Positions 1 through 10,441 of a DNA stretch of 64,000 nucleotides are shown here, piece by piece. A model generated the notes under the pieces. That model was given only the letters and a program-made list of their open reading frames with translations, searched no databases and had not been told where the DNA came from. The stretch is taken from positions 6,967,001 through 7,031,000 of the forward strand of contig NZ_JADEXS020000001.1 in NCBI RefSeq assembly GCF_015207005.2, given 5' to 3'. This DNA comes from Desmonostoc muscorum LEGE 12446. GTDB lineage: Bacteria; Cyanobacteriota; Cyanobacteriia; Cyanobacteriales; Nostocaceae. Numbering within the stretch: the first letter of the stretch is position 1; each line of letters begins with the position of its first letter. The position numbers and the translations under genes were made by a program.

Positions 1-420
1 AGAATCTTTCAAGACCATCATCATCGTTCTCCTGGGGCGATCGTTGAAGCTGCCCACGCCGCCTTGCGAACTACGCGAGGAGCAGCACTCGCCATTGCCG
101 AAATCGACTTTGAACAACAGTCTGTCCGCTTTGCCGGAATTGGCAACATCGCTGCCAGTATTTTTTCGTTTACCGAACACCGCAACTTAGTATCTCATAA
201 CGGCACAGTCGGACATGAAGTCCGCAAAATTCAAGAGTTTAGCTATCCCTGGTATGACAACGGACTTTTAATTATGCATTCTGACGGATTAGGCGCTAAG
301 TGGCGGCTCGATCGCTATCCCGGCTTGAGTCAAAAACATCCCAGTTTGATCGCAGGTGTGTTATACCGAGACTTTAACCGAGAACGGGACGATGTGACGG
401 TGTTGGTGGCGAAAGGATAA
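1..420 (+). CDS. SpoIIE/PP2C-type serine phosphatase, C-terminal part (cut by window start)
   Basis: The reading frame is open from base 1, so only the last 139 residues are present and the true start lies outside the window. Visible segments are IAEID, then FAGIGNI, then LIMHSDGLGAKW and finally RDDVTVLVAKG; this pattern (the D in HSDG and the RDD near the end are metal ligands) is typical of RsbX/RsbU/SpoIIE phosphatases that act on anti-sigma antagonist proteins. The next gene starts with an RsbW/RsbT-like ATPase domain, which supports a role in a partner-switching stress pathway. The family is clear; the substrate is inferred. Confidence 0.8.
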   Translation, partial: RIFQDHHHRSPGAIVEAAHAALRTTRGAALAIAEIDFEQQSVRFAGIGNIAASIFSFTEHRNLVSHNGTVGHEVRKIQEFSYPWYDNGLLIMHSDGLGAKWRLDRYPGLSQKHPSLIAGVLYRDFNRERDDVTVLVAKG

Positions 421-647
421 TTCGTAATTCGTAATTCGTAATTCGTAATTCGTAATTAATTCAGTGAAGCAGTGCTGTAGGCGGGTTTACCGCCGTAGGC
501 AAGTGATGTTAGCGACATTCGCCTAGCATCTGTGTTAGGAGAACGAGCGTCACCCAAAGGTGGTCAACAAGACAGTACTAAATCAAAATGGAGGGTACAA
601 GTCCCGATTGATTGTAACTACGAATTACGAATTACGAATTACGAATT
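421..647. repeat. Inverted pair of GTAATTC/GAATTAC heptamer arrays
   Basis: Five or so copies of TTCGTAA follow the phosphatase stop (421-457), and the reverse-complement array of CGAATTA lies at about 616-647, ending exactly at the ATG of the next gene. The two arrays could pair as a long stem. Between them is one copy of the dispersed repeat GTTTACCGCCGTAGGC (485-500). A similar inverted pair occurs at 45599-45741. Confidence 0.7.
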
Positions 648-2795
648 ATGTTGACAATCCTTTTCACGCTCGAAATCCACTACGAACAGGATGTTGTGCA
701 AGCTCGGCAACGAACTCGCGAGATCGCCCAGGAATTGGGGTTTGATGCTCAAGATCAGGCGCGATTGGCAACGGCAGTTTCAGAAATTGCCCGCAACGCA
801 TTTCAGTATGCCAAAGGCGGAACGGTTGAATTTTGTCTGGAAGGAGAGCCTCAAGCGTTTTTGATTCGGATTCAGGATCGGGGTGGGGGCATTCCTCAAC
901 TGGCAGACATTCTTTCAGGACGCTACTCCTCTAACACAGGAATGGGGCTGGGCATCGTGGGCACCCGCAGACTGATGGATTTCTTTGAGATTGAATCATC
1001 AGAACAGGGAACAATGGTGGCGATCGGCAAAAGGTTGTCGAAGCGTACACCTACTTTCACCGATTCGCAATTGCAACAGATTCGCCAACACGTAATTGGG
1101 CGATCGCCCCAGAATCCCTATGAAGAGATCCAGCGACAAAACCAGGAGTTACTGCGGGCAATGGCAGAGCTACGGAAGCGCGAGGAGGAATTGACCGAAC
1201 TCAATCGGGAACTCGAAGATACCAATCGCGGTGTGATTGCCCTCTATGCGGAACTGGATGAGAAGGCAGACTCGCTGCAAAAGGTAAACGAGCTAAAAAC
1301 CCGTTTTCTCTCAAACATGAGTCACGAGTTTCGCACGCCGATCAACTCGATTCTGTCGCTCTCTCGGATGTTGCTGGCACGTATGGATGGCGATTTGACT
1401 ACCGAGCAAGAAAAGCAGTTGACATTTATCCAAAAGGCGGCAAGCGGATTATCAGAACTAGTCAACGATCTGCTGGATTTGGCAAAGGTGGAAGCTGGAA
1501 AAACTGAAGTCCGTCCCAGTAGCTTTGAAGTCAGTGACTTGTTTGCCACGCTGCGGGGAATGCTCCGCCCATTATTGGTTCAAGGCTCCTCTGTTGCCCT
1601 GGTTGTGGAGGAAGCCGATGCCATACCTGTGCTTTATACCGATGAGGGCAAAGTCGCTCAAATTCTCAGAAACTTTGTCTCCAATGCCCTCAAATTTACC
1701 GAGCAGGGAGAGGTACGCGTCAGTGCCATGCAAACAGGTCATACCGTCACCTTCTGTGTATCTGATACGGGCATCGGCATTGCTCCAGGCGATCGCGAGC
1801 GCATTTTTGAGGATTTTGTGCAAATTGAGTCCCCTCTACAAAAGCAGGTGAAGGGAACCGGGTTAGGATTGCCGTTATCGCGCAAGCTGGCGGAGCTACT
1901 CGGCGGCAGCGTTTCGATAACAAGCGAGCTGGGTCAAGGCTCCACTTTTACAACATCAATTCCCATCGTCTACCCACATAGGACTGAATTTTCCACACTA
2001 CTGCAACCCCCATTACTTGAGCCAACTCGCCTGCCCATTCTAGTGGTTGAAGATCATCCGGAAACGCTATTTATTTACGAAAACCACCTCCAGGAATCAA
2101 CCTATCAATTAATTGCTACCCGCACCTTAGCTCAGGCAAGGCTTGCCTTACAACAATTTCGTCCGACAGCGATCATGCTAGATATTATGCTAGAAGGAGA
2201 AAACGGCTGGACGTTCTTGCGAGAAATCAAAGGAGATGAAACAAATCGCACCATCCCTGTACTCGTTATTACCATCATTGATAACGAAAAGCAAGCACTG
2301 GCGTTAGGAGCTGACGGCTTTTTAATTAAGCCAGTAGACAGATTGCCTCTGTTGAACAAACTCAATAAGCTAATTAATCAGAATCAGCCTCAAAAAATTT
2401 TGTTAATTGACGATGACCCCGCCTATCGTTATCTTGTAAAACAACTATTAATGAATACACCGTTGAGTATTTTAGAAGCCGCAAACGGACAAGAAGGATT
2501 ATATTTGGCACAACACGAGCAGCCAAATGCGATCCTACTTGACTTGGAGATGCCAGAACTCAGCGGTTTTGAGGTACTCAAACAGCTTAAAAACAATTCC
2601 GTCACTCAGGCGATTCCTGCGATCATCCACTCATCTGCCCAACTAGATGCAGAAGTACGGAGTTGGTTAGCCGAACAAAGTATCGCCATTCTTTCCAAAG
2701 AAACAGGCTCTCAAACGGCAGCGATCGCCCAACTTCAACATGCGCTCGTCAAAGCCGGACTCGTTCTGGGTAATTGGGAGGAAAGCAATGTCTGA
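648..2795 (+). CDS. Hybrid sensor histidine kinase with RsbW/RsbT-like ATPase front domain and two receiver domains
   Basis: Order of domains in 715 residues: RsbW/RsbT-type HATPase (about 1-130, with NAFQYA and TGMGLGI), coiled coil (about 155-215), HisKA with SNMSHEFRTP (phospho-acceptor H226), a second HATPase (NALKFTEQGEV, DTGIGIAPGD, GTGLGLPLS), then two receivers with acceptor D512 and D632. It would autophosphorylate and relay phosphate, while the front ATPase domain may bind or phosphorylate anti-sigma antagonists. No signal peptide or membrane segment is seen, so it is probably cytoplasmic. The start codon directly abuts a heptamer array and has no Shine-Dalgarno sequence. The gene overlaps the next by 8 bases. 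Confidence 0.85.
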   Translation: MLTILFTLEIHYEQDVVQARQRTREIAQELGFDAQDQARLATAVSEIARNAFQYAKGGTVEFCLEGEPQAFLIRIQDRGGGIPQLADILSGRYSSNTGMGLGIVGTRRLMDFFEIESSEQGTMVAIGKRLSKRTPTFTDSQLQQIRQHVIGRSPQNPYEEIQRQNQELLRAMAELRKREEELTELNRELEDTNRGVIALYAELDEKADSLQKVNELKTRFLSNMSHEFRTPINSILSLSRMLLARMDGDLTTEQEKQLTFIQKAASGLSELVNDLLDLAKVEAGKTEVRPSSFEVSDLFATLRGMLRPLLVQGSSVALVVEEADAIPVLYTDEGKVAQILRNFVSNALKFTEQGEVRVSAMQTGHTVTFCVSDTGIGIAPGDRERIFEDFVQIESPLQKQVKGTGLGLPLSRKLAELLGGSVSITSELGQGSTFTTSIPIVYPHRTEFSTLLQPPLLEPTRLPILVVEDHPETLFIYENHLQESTYQLIATRTLAQARLALQQFRPTAIMLDIMLEGENGWTFLREIKGDETNRTIPVLVITIIDNEKQALALGADGFLIKPVDRLPLLNKLNKLINQNQPQKILLIDDDPAYRYLVKQLLMNTPLSILEAANGQEGLYLAQHEQPNAILLDLEMPELSGFEVLKQLKNNSVTQAIPAIIHSSAQLDAEVRSWLAEQSIAILSKETGSQTAAIAQLQHALVKAGLVLGNWEESNV

Positions 2796-5277
2796 ACCAC
2801 AAGTGACGATCCTGCATGTTGACGATAACGAAGCCAATCGTTACGTTGTCACCCGGATTTTGCAAAATGCAGGCTTTACCGTGGTGGAAGCAGCAACTGG
2901 AGCAAGTGGATTAAAAGCAGTTGCTCAGTATCAGCCTGCTCTGGTAATTCTGGATGTCAAATTACCCGATTTGAGCGGCTTTGAAGTCTGTCGCCAAATT
3001 AAGGCAAACCCCGAAACGGCTTTTATTCTCGTCCTACACCTTTCTGCAACTTTTGTTCACAGCCAGGATAAAGCAGTAGGCTTGGATGGTGGTGCCGATG
3101 CCTATCTAGTGCAACCAGTTGAACCGATTGAACTGCTGGCTACGGTGCGATCGCTGCTACGAATTCGACGGGCAGAGGAAGCTGCTTTGTCCTCAGCGCG
3201 GGAGTGGCAAACGACCTTTGACTCTATCAACGACGGCGTGTGTCTGGTAGACCGAGAAGGTATAATTGTGCGCTGTAATCGAGGGATCATGCAGATTTTT
3301 TGCAAACCCCCTCACGAAATCTTAGGTTGTCCTCATCATAAGTTGATGGACGCAGAATTGGGAATGGGTGACGGGGCCTGCTTTCGCCGTGCTAAAGAAA
3401 CTCACCAACGGCAAGTTCTAGAATTTCAGTCCCAAGGGCGCTGGTTTGCCAAAACCATCGACCCGGTACTTGATGAGCATGGAACTTTCACAGGTGCCGT
3501 TTTCATCCTGTCAAATATTACCGAGCGCAAGCGAATCGAGGATGAACGCAAGCAAGCAGAAATCATTTTACAACAGCGCAATCAACGCCTGGATTTGCTC
3601 TATGAAACTACACGGGATTTACTTTCCAGCGACCAACCGCTGACGTTGATTGGTAGCTTATTCAGGAAACTCAAAGGCTTGCTAGAGTTAGATGTTTTCT
3701 TGAATTACCTCATTGATAGCGATCGGAACCAGCTTCATCTAACGTCTTATGGAGGCATTGATGAATCCATTGCCCAGGAGATTAAATGGCTGGAGTTTGG
3801 GCAAACGGTCTGTGGGACGGTTGCTCAGTCCAGGAATCAAATCGTATGTGCAGGCATTCAAAACTCAGACGATCCAAAAACCGATTTGATTCGCTCGCTG
3901 GGAATCACTGCCTACTCCTGTCAACCGCTGATTGCTCAGGGACACTTATTTGGTACGCTCTCGTTTGGCAGTCGCCGCCGCCACCAGTTTACATCCGCAG
4001 AAACTAATTTAATGCAGGCACTATGCGACCAGATGGCAATTGCCCTAGACCGAGCGCAGCTTCTTTCATCTTTACACCAGCAAGCTGACCAATTGCGCCA
4101 AGCTAATCGCATCAAAGACGAATTTCTAGCGGTGCTGTCCCATGAATTGCGATCGCCCCTAAATCCGATTCTGGGTTGGGCAAAAATTTTGCAAACGAGC
4201 CAGCAGGACACAGCCAAAACTCAGCACGCGCTCAAAACCATCGAACGCAACGCCAAACTACAAGCACAACTGATCGAGGATCTGCTCGATGTGTCGCGTA
4301 TTCTCCAAGGCAAGTTGAGTTTGAACACAGTTCCAGTCGGTCTACCTTTTACCATCAAAGCTGCCCTTGAAACCGTGCGGCTCGCTGCTGAAGCTAAATC
4401 CATTCAAATTGAATCAATATTTGAATCGAACATTGGGCAAGTGTTGGGTGATTCCGGTCGCCTGCAACAGATTGTTTGGAATTTACTTTCCAACGCGATT
4501 AAATTTACCTCACACGGTGGTCGAGTAGAGGTGCGGTTAGAAAGGATAAAGGATGAAGGAGAAGGGATGAATCAACTAGATACTCATTCTTTGGAATACG
4601 CTCAAATCACTGTCAGCGACACTGGCAGGGGCATCTCTAGCGACTTTCTGCCCTACGTCTTTGACTACTTCCGCCAAGCCGATGGAACAACGACCCGAAA
4701 ATTTGGGGGGTTGGGGTTGGGGTTAGCGATCGTGCGTCATTTGGTTGAACTGCACGGGGGAACCGTTCTGGGAACGAGTCCTGGAGAAGGACAAGGAGCA
4801 ACATTTACAGTCAAGCTTCCACTCATCCTTACGGCAAAACTAAATCAAGATGATAGTGCGTTTGATAATCGCTCGGACCTCAATCTGAATGGATTGCAAG
4901 CACTGCTTGTAGACGATAACAGAGATTCGCGGGATTTCATCGCCTTCCTGCTAGAACAGTATGGGGTGCAAGTGACTGAAGTGGACTCAGCAAGTGAAGC
5001 TCTGAGCAGTTTGGGGCAAGCAAAATTTGATTTGCTAATTAGCGATGTTGGTATGCCGGATATGGATGGCTACACACTAATTCGGCAAATTAGAAAGCAG
5101 TCGCCTGAGCAAGGCGGAGAAATTCCGGCCATCGCCCTCACTGCTTATGCTGGAGAAAGCGATCGACAACAAGCACTAGCCGCTGGATTTCAACAGCATA
5201 TTTCCAAACCAATTGAACCAGAGCTACTAGTGCAGACTATTTTGACTATATTGGGCATCGAGCCAAAATATGCGTAG
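2788..5277 (+). CDS. Hybrid histidine kinase: receiver-PAS-GAF-HisKA-HATPase-receiver
   Basis: The start at 2788 is chosen because GGGAGGAAAG lies just upstream and the ATG overlaps the end of the upstream gene, implying translational coupling. The 829-residue protein has a receiver (D56 in LVILDVKLPD), PAS (about 135-255), GAF (about 285-435), HisKA with LSHELRSP (H452), HATPase (NAIKFTSHGG, DTGRGISSD, GLGLGLAIV) and a C-terminal receiver (D753 in ISDVGMPD). A kinase with receivers at both ends fits phosphorelay with the upstream hybrid kinase. The signal sensed by PAS or GAF is not evident; the GAF has no obvious bilin-binding CxH motif. Confidence 0.87.
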   Translation: MSEPQVTILHVDDNEANRYVVTRILQNAGFTVVEAATGASGLKAVAQYQPALVILDVKLPDLSGFEVCRQIKANPETAFILVLHLSATFVHSQDKAVGLDGGADAYLVQPVEPIELLATVRSLLRIRRAEEAALSSAREWQTTFDSINDGVCLVDREGIIVRCNRGIMQIFCKPPHEILGCPHHKLMDAELGMGDGACFRRAKETHQRQVLEFQSQGRWFAKTIDPVLDEHGTFTGAVFILSNITERKRIEDERKQAEIILQQRNQRLDLLYETTRDLLSSDQPLTLIGSLFRKLKGLLELDVFLNYLIDSDRNQLHLTSYGGIDESIAQEIKWLEFGQTVCGTVAQSRNQIVCAGIQNSDDPKTDLIRSLGITAYSCQPLIAQGHLFGTLSFGSRRRHQFTSAETNLMQALCDQMAIALDRAQLLSSLHQQADQLRQANRIKDEFLAVLSHELRSPLNPILGWAKILQTSQQDTAKTQHALKTIERNAKLQAQLIEDLLDVSRILQGKLSLNTVPVGLPFTIKAALETVRLAAEAKSIQIESIFESNIGQVLGDSGRLQQIVWNLLSNAIKFTSHGGRVEVRLERIKDEGEGMNQLDTHSLEYAQITVSDTGRGISSDFLPYVFDYFRQADGTTTRKFGGLGLGLAIVRHLVELHGGTVLGTSPGEGQGATFTVKLPLILTAKLNQDDSAFDNRSDLNLNGLQALLVDDNRDSRDFIAFLLEQYGVQVTEVDSASEALSSLGQAKFDLLISDVGMPDMDGYTLIRQIRKQSPEQGGEIPAIALTAYAGESDRQQALAAGFQQHISKPIEPELLVQTILTILGIEPKYA

Positions 5278-5349
5278 TTTACTGCAAGATCGTTGCATTA
5301 TGCGGTGTCTGGAATAGCGCCTCGCATTCGATTCATTAATACAATTTAG

Positions 5350-5664
5350 TAGACCTCTTGCAAAAGTCTTTCTTTGCGTTCTGTTCTGGAGCGCCCACCG
5401 TTCGCGTTGGCAAAGCCTCTCGTAGAGAAGCGTCTCCCTTACGAGAAGTTTTGATGCCTGGGTTGGGCTGCGCCAACGACCCAAGCCGCCGCTCAAACTT
5501 CTCCTAAGGGAGATAAAAAATATTTATGCAACAGGACTTACGCAAGACGTGACCGAAAACCTTATTCTTGCGTAGCGGTAATTCATGTAGACGCAAAGCG
5601 GCTTCCCGCAGGGTATTACCGCTACTTTCGTTATCTTTTGCGTAAGTCCTGTGCAAGAGGTCTA
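5350..5664. repeat. Composite repeat bounded by 13-bp inverted ends (TAGACCTCTTGCA)
   Basis: TAGACCTCTTGCA at 5350-5362 is perfectly inverted at 5652-5664. Inside lie a GC-rich stretch with several small palindromes (5400-5510) and a complete copy of the 122-bp element (5531-5652). It looks like one element nested in another. No reading frame of coding character was found in this 650-base gap. Confidence 0.65.
5531..5652 (+). repeat. 122-bp MITE-like element, copy 1
   Basis: Ends are inverted (ACAGGACTTACGCAA / TTGCGTAAGTCCTGT), with an inner inverted pair around AGCGGTAAT. An almost identical copy lies inverted at 10258-10378 and a shortened one at 40299-40392. No coding capacity; it would depend on a transposase supplied elsewhere. 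Confidence 0.8.
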
Positions 5665-5767
5665 GTGTTAAAACCCACATGAGGTTACTGGGGACTGGGA
5701 ACTAGGAAAACATTCCAAAATTTGTCTATGGGTAATAGTCCCTTCCATAATTTTGGAGTTGATTACC

Positions 5768-5806
5768 CAATCCCCAATCCCCAATCCCCAATCCCCAGTC
5801 CCTTTT
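5768..5806. repeat. Heptamer array (CCCAATC units)
   Basis: About four to five tandem CCCAATC units lie upstream of the next gene. The same heptamer is found at 18601-18690, 50105-50178, 51110-51180 and 54620-54645. Short heptanucleotide arrays are common in heterocyst-forming cyanobacteria. Confidence 0.75.
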
Positions 5807-5929
5807 ACAAGAGATAATCTCACTAGGCGTTATCTTAAAAAATAGTGCTTGGGCGTAATTACATATCCAGCCCAGTTTGCCGATTTCAGCACAACTCACG
5901 ACAAGTAGTAGCTTGCAAGGTTTCTTTTG

Positions 5930-6517
5930 ATGAATAGCACAAGGTTTCTTTTTTTACATAAAAAACTTACTGGCTGGCGGAGGTTGCTGTCCAAATGCGT
6001 GTTGTTGGTTGTTTGTCTGTTCATTATAAGTATGCAACCTGCATATGCTGGTCTCAATGATGATAGATATGATGGCAACATGTTTGTAGTTTATGCTGGT
6101 AATGGTTCATTGGTTCCTTCCAGACAGACATTGGCACAGTCTTTAGCAGAACATAAACCTGTATTTTTGGCGTTTTATCTTGATGACAGCAGTGATTCCA
6201 AAAGATATGCCATTTCCATTTCACGGGTACAGGAATTCTATGGCAAGGTGGCAGAGATTATCCCCATCAGTGTAGATAGTATCCCGTTTAAAGAGGCCTA
6301 TGATCCCACAGAACCAGGATATTACTATTCTGGGAGTGTTCCTCAAGTTTTGGTGTTTAATCAATCAGGTGAGGTCGTTTTGAATAAAAAGGGTCAAGTA
6401 CCTTTTGAAGAGATAGACGATGAATTTCGCAAAATATTTAATTTATTACCACGCACCGAAACAGCAAAACTACAGCGACGGGCTTTCAATGAGTTCAGTA
6501 GTGAGTTAGCTCAGTAA
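5930..6517 (+). CDS. Thylakoid photosystem I accumulation factor-like protein, thioredoxin fold
   Basis: 195 residues. An N-terminal membrane anchor or signal (CVLLVVCLFIISMQPAYA) is followed by GLNDDRYDGNMFVVYAGNGS, a segment I recognise from the cyanobacterial family annotated as thylakoid membrane photosystem I accumulation factor. The fold is thioredoxin-like, but the mature part contains no cysteine: the helix start reads DDSSDSKRYA, so it cannot be a thiol oxidoreductase. AAGG nine bases before the ATG at 5930 supports that start over the TTG three bases earlier. It stands alone, with repeats on both sides. Role in photosystem I build-up is from family annotation only. Confidence 0.65.
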   Translation: MNSTRFLFLHKKLTGWRRLLSKCVLLVVCLFIISMQPAYAGLNDDRYDGNMFVVYAGNGSLVPSRQTLAQSLAEHKPVFLAFYLDDSSDSKRYAISISRVQEFYGKVAEIIPISVDSIPFKEAYDPTEPGYYYSGSVPQVLVFNQSGEVVLNKKGQVPFEEIDDEFRKIFNLLPRTETAKLQRRAFNEFSSELAQ

Positions 6518-6867
6518 CTTATTGGGTAGACCAAATTGGTCTGCCCTCATTTTTAGTGCTATCTGTTACTGCATTGTTTTCGATCCGAAAGCATAATAAG
6601 AAGAAGGCAGGAGGGAAAGGGCAGAATACAGAAGTTAAAAGCTTCTCTAGAAGCTGATTTCACTGGTTGGTATTTGAAGTTTAATTATGTCCATCCACTT
6701 ATTGAAATATTCTGTATTCACAACTAAAAAGTTCATTCATAGTCTATAGTTCATAGCTAATGACCAATGCCCCATGACGCCAGTCGCTCATAGGGGAAAC
6801 CCCTAAACCGTGCTGGCTCCCCAATGCCCAATACCCCATAACCAATGACTAACTAGAGTGTATTCTG
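6518..6867. other. Intergenic region without a clear gene
   Basis: About 350 bases of AT-rich sequence. Near the end it contains short repeats of the type CCAATGCCC and a small palindrome (AGGGGAAACCCCT, about 6792-6804). No promoter or RNA gene could be supported. Confidence 0.4.
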
Positions 6868-7476
6868 ATGTCAAAGGTTTACACCACTCAGGAACTAATC
6901 CAAATTTTGGCAGACGAACGCCAAGCTTGCCTCAGCGGAAAACGCTTAAAATTAGAAGTAACAGTTTCTGGTAATCCCGTAATTGACCAGTTTATCAGAA
7001 CTGATGGGTTGCAACAGTTCACAGCCTATCAAGATTTTAAAGCGGCAATTCACGACTACCAAAGAGAAAATCAAGTGTCAGGTATTATTTGGCGGGAGGT
7101 GACAGTCAAGGGTAAAAACTTGCATTATCCCGAAGTAGATACGGAATTAATAGCGCTTACAAGTGACTTAGAAATCTTAAAAGCCACTAAAAATTCTATT
7201 TTAGAATTTTGGTATGAAGTCACTATGGGGATGGACTTGTACTTAAGCTTTAACAATAGTAAACAACATCAACAGATTATCACGCCTGATGTCGAGAGAA
7301 TTGCTGAAAGAACAGAATGGGCAAGTTTATGGAAGTGGGAAAATTCTAGCTTTTTGGAAATAATTTTGCAGCTAGGATGGGGTAAACCAGAAGAAGCTTA
7401 TTATAAACGAGGAAGACCGCGATCGGGTAGTGAATATATTCATGCAGTCAATCCTGGAAATCGTCCCATTGGTTGA
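6868..7476 (+). CDS. Conserved hypothetical protein (202 aa)
   Basis: Not recognised. The product is soluble, mixed in charge, with no signal peptide or membrane segment. Its C-terminus is basic (KRGRPRSGSE). Codon use looks like that of neighbouring genes and the frame is clean over 202 codons, so it is likely real. The next gene starts 67 bases downstream on the same strand and may be cotranscribed. Confidence 0.6.
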   Translation: MSKVYTTQELIQILADERQACLSGKRLKLEVTVSGNPVIDQFIRTDGLQQFTAYQDFKAAIHDYQRENQVSGIIWREVTVKGKNLHYPEVDTELIALTSDLEILKATKNSILEFWYEVTMGMDLYLSFNNSKQHQQIITPDVERIAERTEWASLWKWENSSFLEIILQLGWGKPEEAYYKRGRPRSGSEYIHAVNPGNRPIG

Positions 7477-7543
7477 TGTATCAAGTCATTTACCTGCTTG
7501 TAAAGATAAATTACAAACGAATTACCCTACAAAAACTACTAAC

Positions 7544-8044
7544 ATGAGCCGTTATAGACCTGTTTTGTTAATTGCTCAATCATCTCAAGCACAAATACTA
7601 AATTTGATCGCACTTGCGGGGCTAGTGGCATTATTCGGCATAGCTATTCACGCTTGGTTTACATTACCAGATACTATACCCATCCACTTTGGATTTGATG
7701 GACAAGCTAACGGTTGGGGAAGCAAAAAAAATCTCTGGTTGTTACCAATTGTAGGTTTAGCAATTTATGGGCTTTTAACATTTATCAGTCGTTATCCTCA
7801 TACATTTAATTATGCAGTGAAAATTACTGAACAAAATGCATTGCAGCAGTATAAAATTGCCTGCTCAATGCTCAATTGGTTAAAAACTGAAATGGTTTGG
7901 ATATTTGCTTATATTGAATGGCAAATTTTCTACTTAGCAACTACAGCAAACCCTAACTTAGGGATATGGTTTCTCCCTGTATCACTAATAATTGTATTCG
8001 GGACGATTGGATATTGGTTGAGTCAATCTTTCCTAGCACGTTAA
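7544..8044 (+). CDS. DUF1648-type membrane protein
   Basis: 166 residues with about four membrane segments (near 19-40, 65-85, 115-132, 140-160). The segment LPDTIPIHFGFDGQANGWGS matches the DUF1648 signature found in SdpI-like and related membrane proteins. The frame is open further upstream, inside the previous gene, but the ATG at 7544 gives a normal N-terminus. Function is unknown; it is not a complete SdpI immunity protein because the second conserved half is missing. Confidence 0.65.
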   Translation: MSRYRPVLLIAQSSQAQILNLIALAGLVALFGIAIHAWFTLPDTIPIHFGFDGQANGWGSKKNLWLLPIVGLAIYGLLTFISRYPHTFNYAVKITEQNALQQYKIACSMLNWLKTEMVWIFAYIEWQIFYLATTANPNLGIWFLPVSLIIVFGTIGYWLSQSFLAR

Positions 8045-8295
8045 AAAAGCTCCAACTAAATGGCGATAGAGGAATTACTTGATTCCTGAATTATCATGTC
8101 TATTCTGGTTTCCCGAACATAACAATTAGAGTAAACCGTAATTTATTTCATCCATAAGATGGTGCGGTAATCGTCAATTTCTTGGTGAGAATAACCGAAT
8201 TTACAGCAGTTTTCACTATACGTAATATTAAAAGTAAGCACAAACCCAAGTGCAAAACTGATTAAACAAATAACTAATTGATGCGAGGAAGAGTT

Positions 8296-8733
8296 ATGGC
8301 ACTAGTTCGTTGGAATCCTTGGAGAGAAATCGACACTCTACAACGTCAAATTAATAGCTTATTTGAAGACACCAGAGTACCATCTGGATTCCTTGATAGA
8401 GATTTTATCAAAGTTCCGGCTGCTGAATTACAAGAAACTGATGATGCTGTTCTTCTGTTGCTAGAACTGCCAGGAATCGACGCTAAGGACTTAGATATTC
8501 AAGTCACCGAAGATGCTGTTCACATTAGCGCTGAACGGAAGTCTGAAACTAAAACCCAAGAAAACGGTAATACCAAGACCGAATTTTACTACGGCAAATT
8601 CCAACGTGTAATTCCTTTATCTGCTCGAATTCAAAACACCAATGTCACCGCAGATTATAAAGACGGCATCTTGCATCTGACACTACCCAAAACTGAGCAA
8701 GAAAAGAACAAGGTTGTCAAGGTTAATCTCTAA
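8296..8733 (+). CDS. hspA: Small heat-shock protein, Hsp20/alpha-crystallin family
   Basis: 145 residues: N-terminal MALVRWNPWREIDTLQRQI, then an alpha-crystallin domain (about 45-135) with VPAAELQETDDAVLLLLELPG and the strongly conserved YGKFQRVIPL and ADYKDGILHLTLPK, then a short tail. It is a holding chaperone that keeps unfolded proteins soluble and, in cyanobacteria, protects thylakoids. GAGGAAGAG just before the ATG at 8296 decides the start over the ATGs at 8278 and 8281. A strong terminator follows. Confidence 0.92.
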   Translation: MALVRWNPWREIDTLQRQINSLFEDTRVPSGFLDRDFIKVPAAELQETDDAVLLLLELPGIDAKDLDIQVTEDAVHISAERKSETKTQENGNTKTEFYYGKFQRVIPLSARIQNTNVTADYKDGILHLTLPKTEQEKNKVVKVNL

Positions 8734-8781
8734 TCACCCGTTGTTTAATCGGTTGCGATCGCACCTGTAGAATGCTGGTTA

Positions 8782-8814
8782 AAAGCCCAGTCTCTCTCAA
8801 ACCTGGGCTTTTTG
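8782..8814 (+). terminator. Intrinsic terminator of hspA
   Basis: AAAGCCCAG and CTGGGCTTT form a 9-bp stem with a 12-base loop, followed by TTT. It lies about 50 bases after the hspA stop codon. Confidence 0.85.
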
Positions 8815-8967
8815 TCAAAATTTTCTACATATATATACATATCTTCATAAAACCAAAGAGCGATCGCTCAGACGGTGTGATTGCCTGGGTGAGTAGGCGA
8901 TCGCACCTCCTCGACTTTAAATAAGTAAAATTTATACAAGTTATAAGTTTTACTGTCTTAATAAAAC

Positions 8968-8997
8968 TTGATTAAATAACGTAAACCAATGTAAAGT
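8968..8997 (+). promoter_or_regulatory. Possible psbA promoter
   Basis: TTGATT (8968-8973) and TAAAGT (8992-8997) are spaced 18 bases apart, 60 bases before the psbA start. The match to -35/-10 consensus is moderate. Inferred only from position and sequence. Confidence 0.3.
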
Positions 8998-9042
8998 ACA
9001 TTCACAGGCGAAAACAAAGCCGCCTAATTCATTCGCAAATAA

Positions 9043-10140
<1,098 letters not shown>

Positions 10141-10174
10141 TCACTACCTAAGTTGAGTGAAAATTAAATAGAAT

Positions 10175-10208
10175 AAAAAGCGCTCTCCCGAAAGGGGGGC
10201 GCTTTTTA
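10175..10208 (+). terminator. Intrinsic terminator of psbA
   Basis: AAAAAGCGC and GCGCTTTTT form a long stem around TCTCCCGAAAGGGGG, 35 bases after the psbA stop. The inner CTCCC/GGGGG bases extend the stem. Confidence 0.85.
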
Positions 10209-10257
10209 GCGTAAACGATTCACTATGGCAATTTAAGATTTTGGATTTTGGATAGTT

Positions 10258-10378
10258 CAGGACTTACGCAAAAGATAAGGAAAGTAGCGGTAATACCCTG
10301 CGGGAAGCCGCTTTGCGTCTACATGAATTACCGCTACCCAAGAATAAGGTTTTCGGTCACATCTTGCGTAAGTCCTGT
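10258..10378 (-). repeat. 122-bp MITE-like element, copy 2 (inverted)
   Basis: Reverse complement of the element at 5531-5652 with only a few differences, including the inverted ends CAGGACTTACGCAA / TTGCGTAAGTCCTG. It sits between the psbA terminator and the next gene. Confidence 0.8.
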
Positions 10379-10441
10379 AGTTTTTCCTCAAATCCAAATT
10401 GATTGACAAATAATTACCAGTTATCAGAGAGAAGAATCAAC

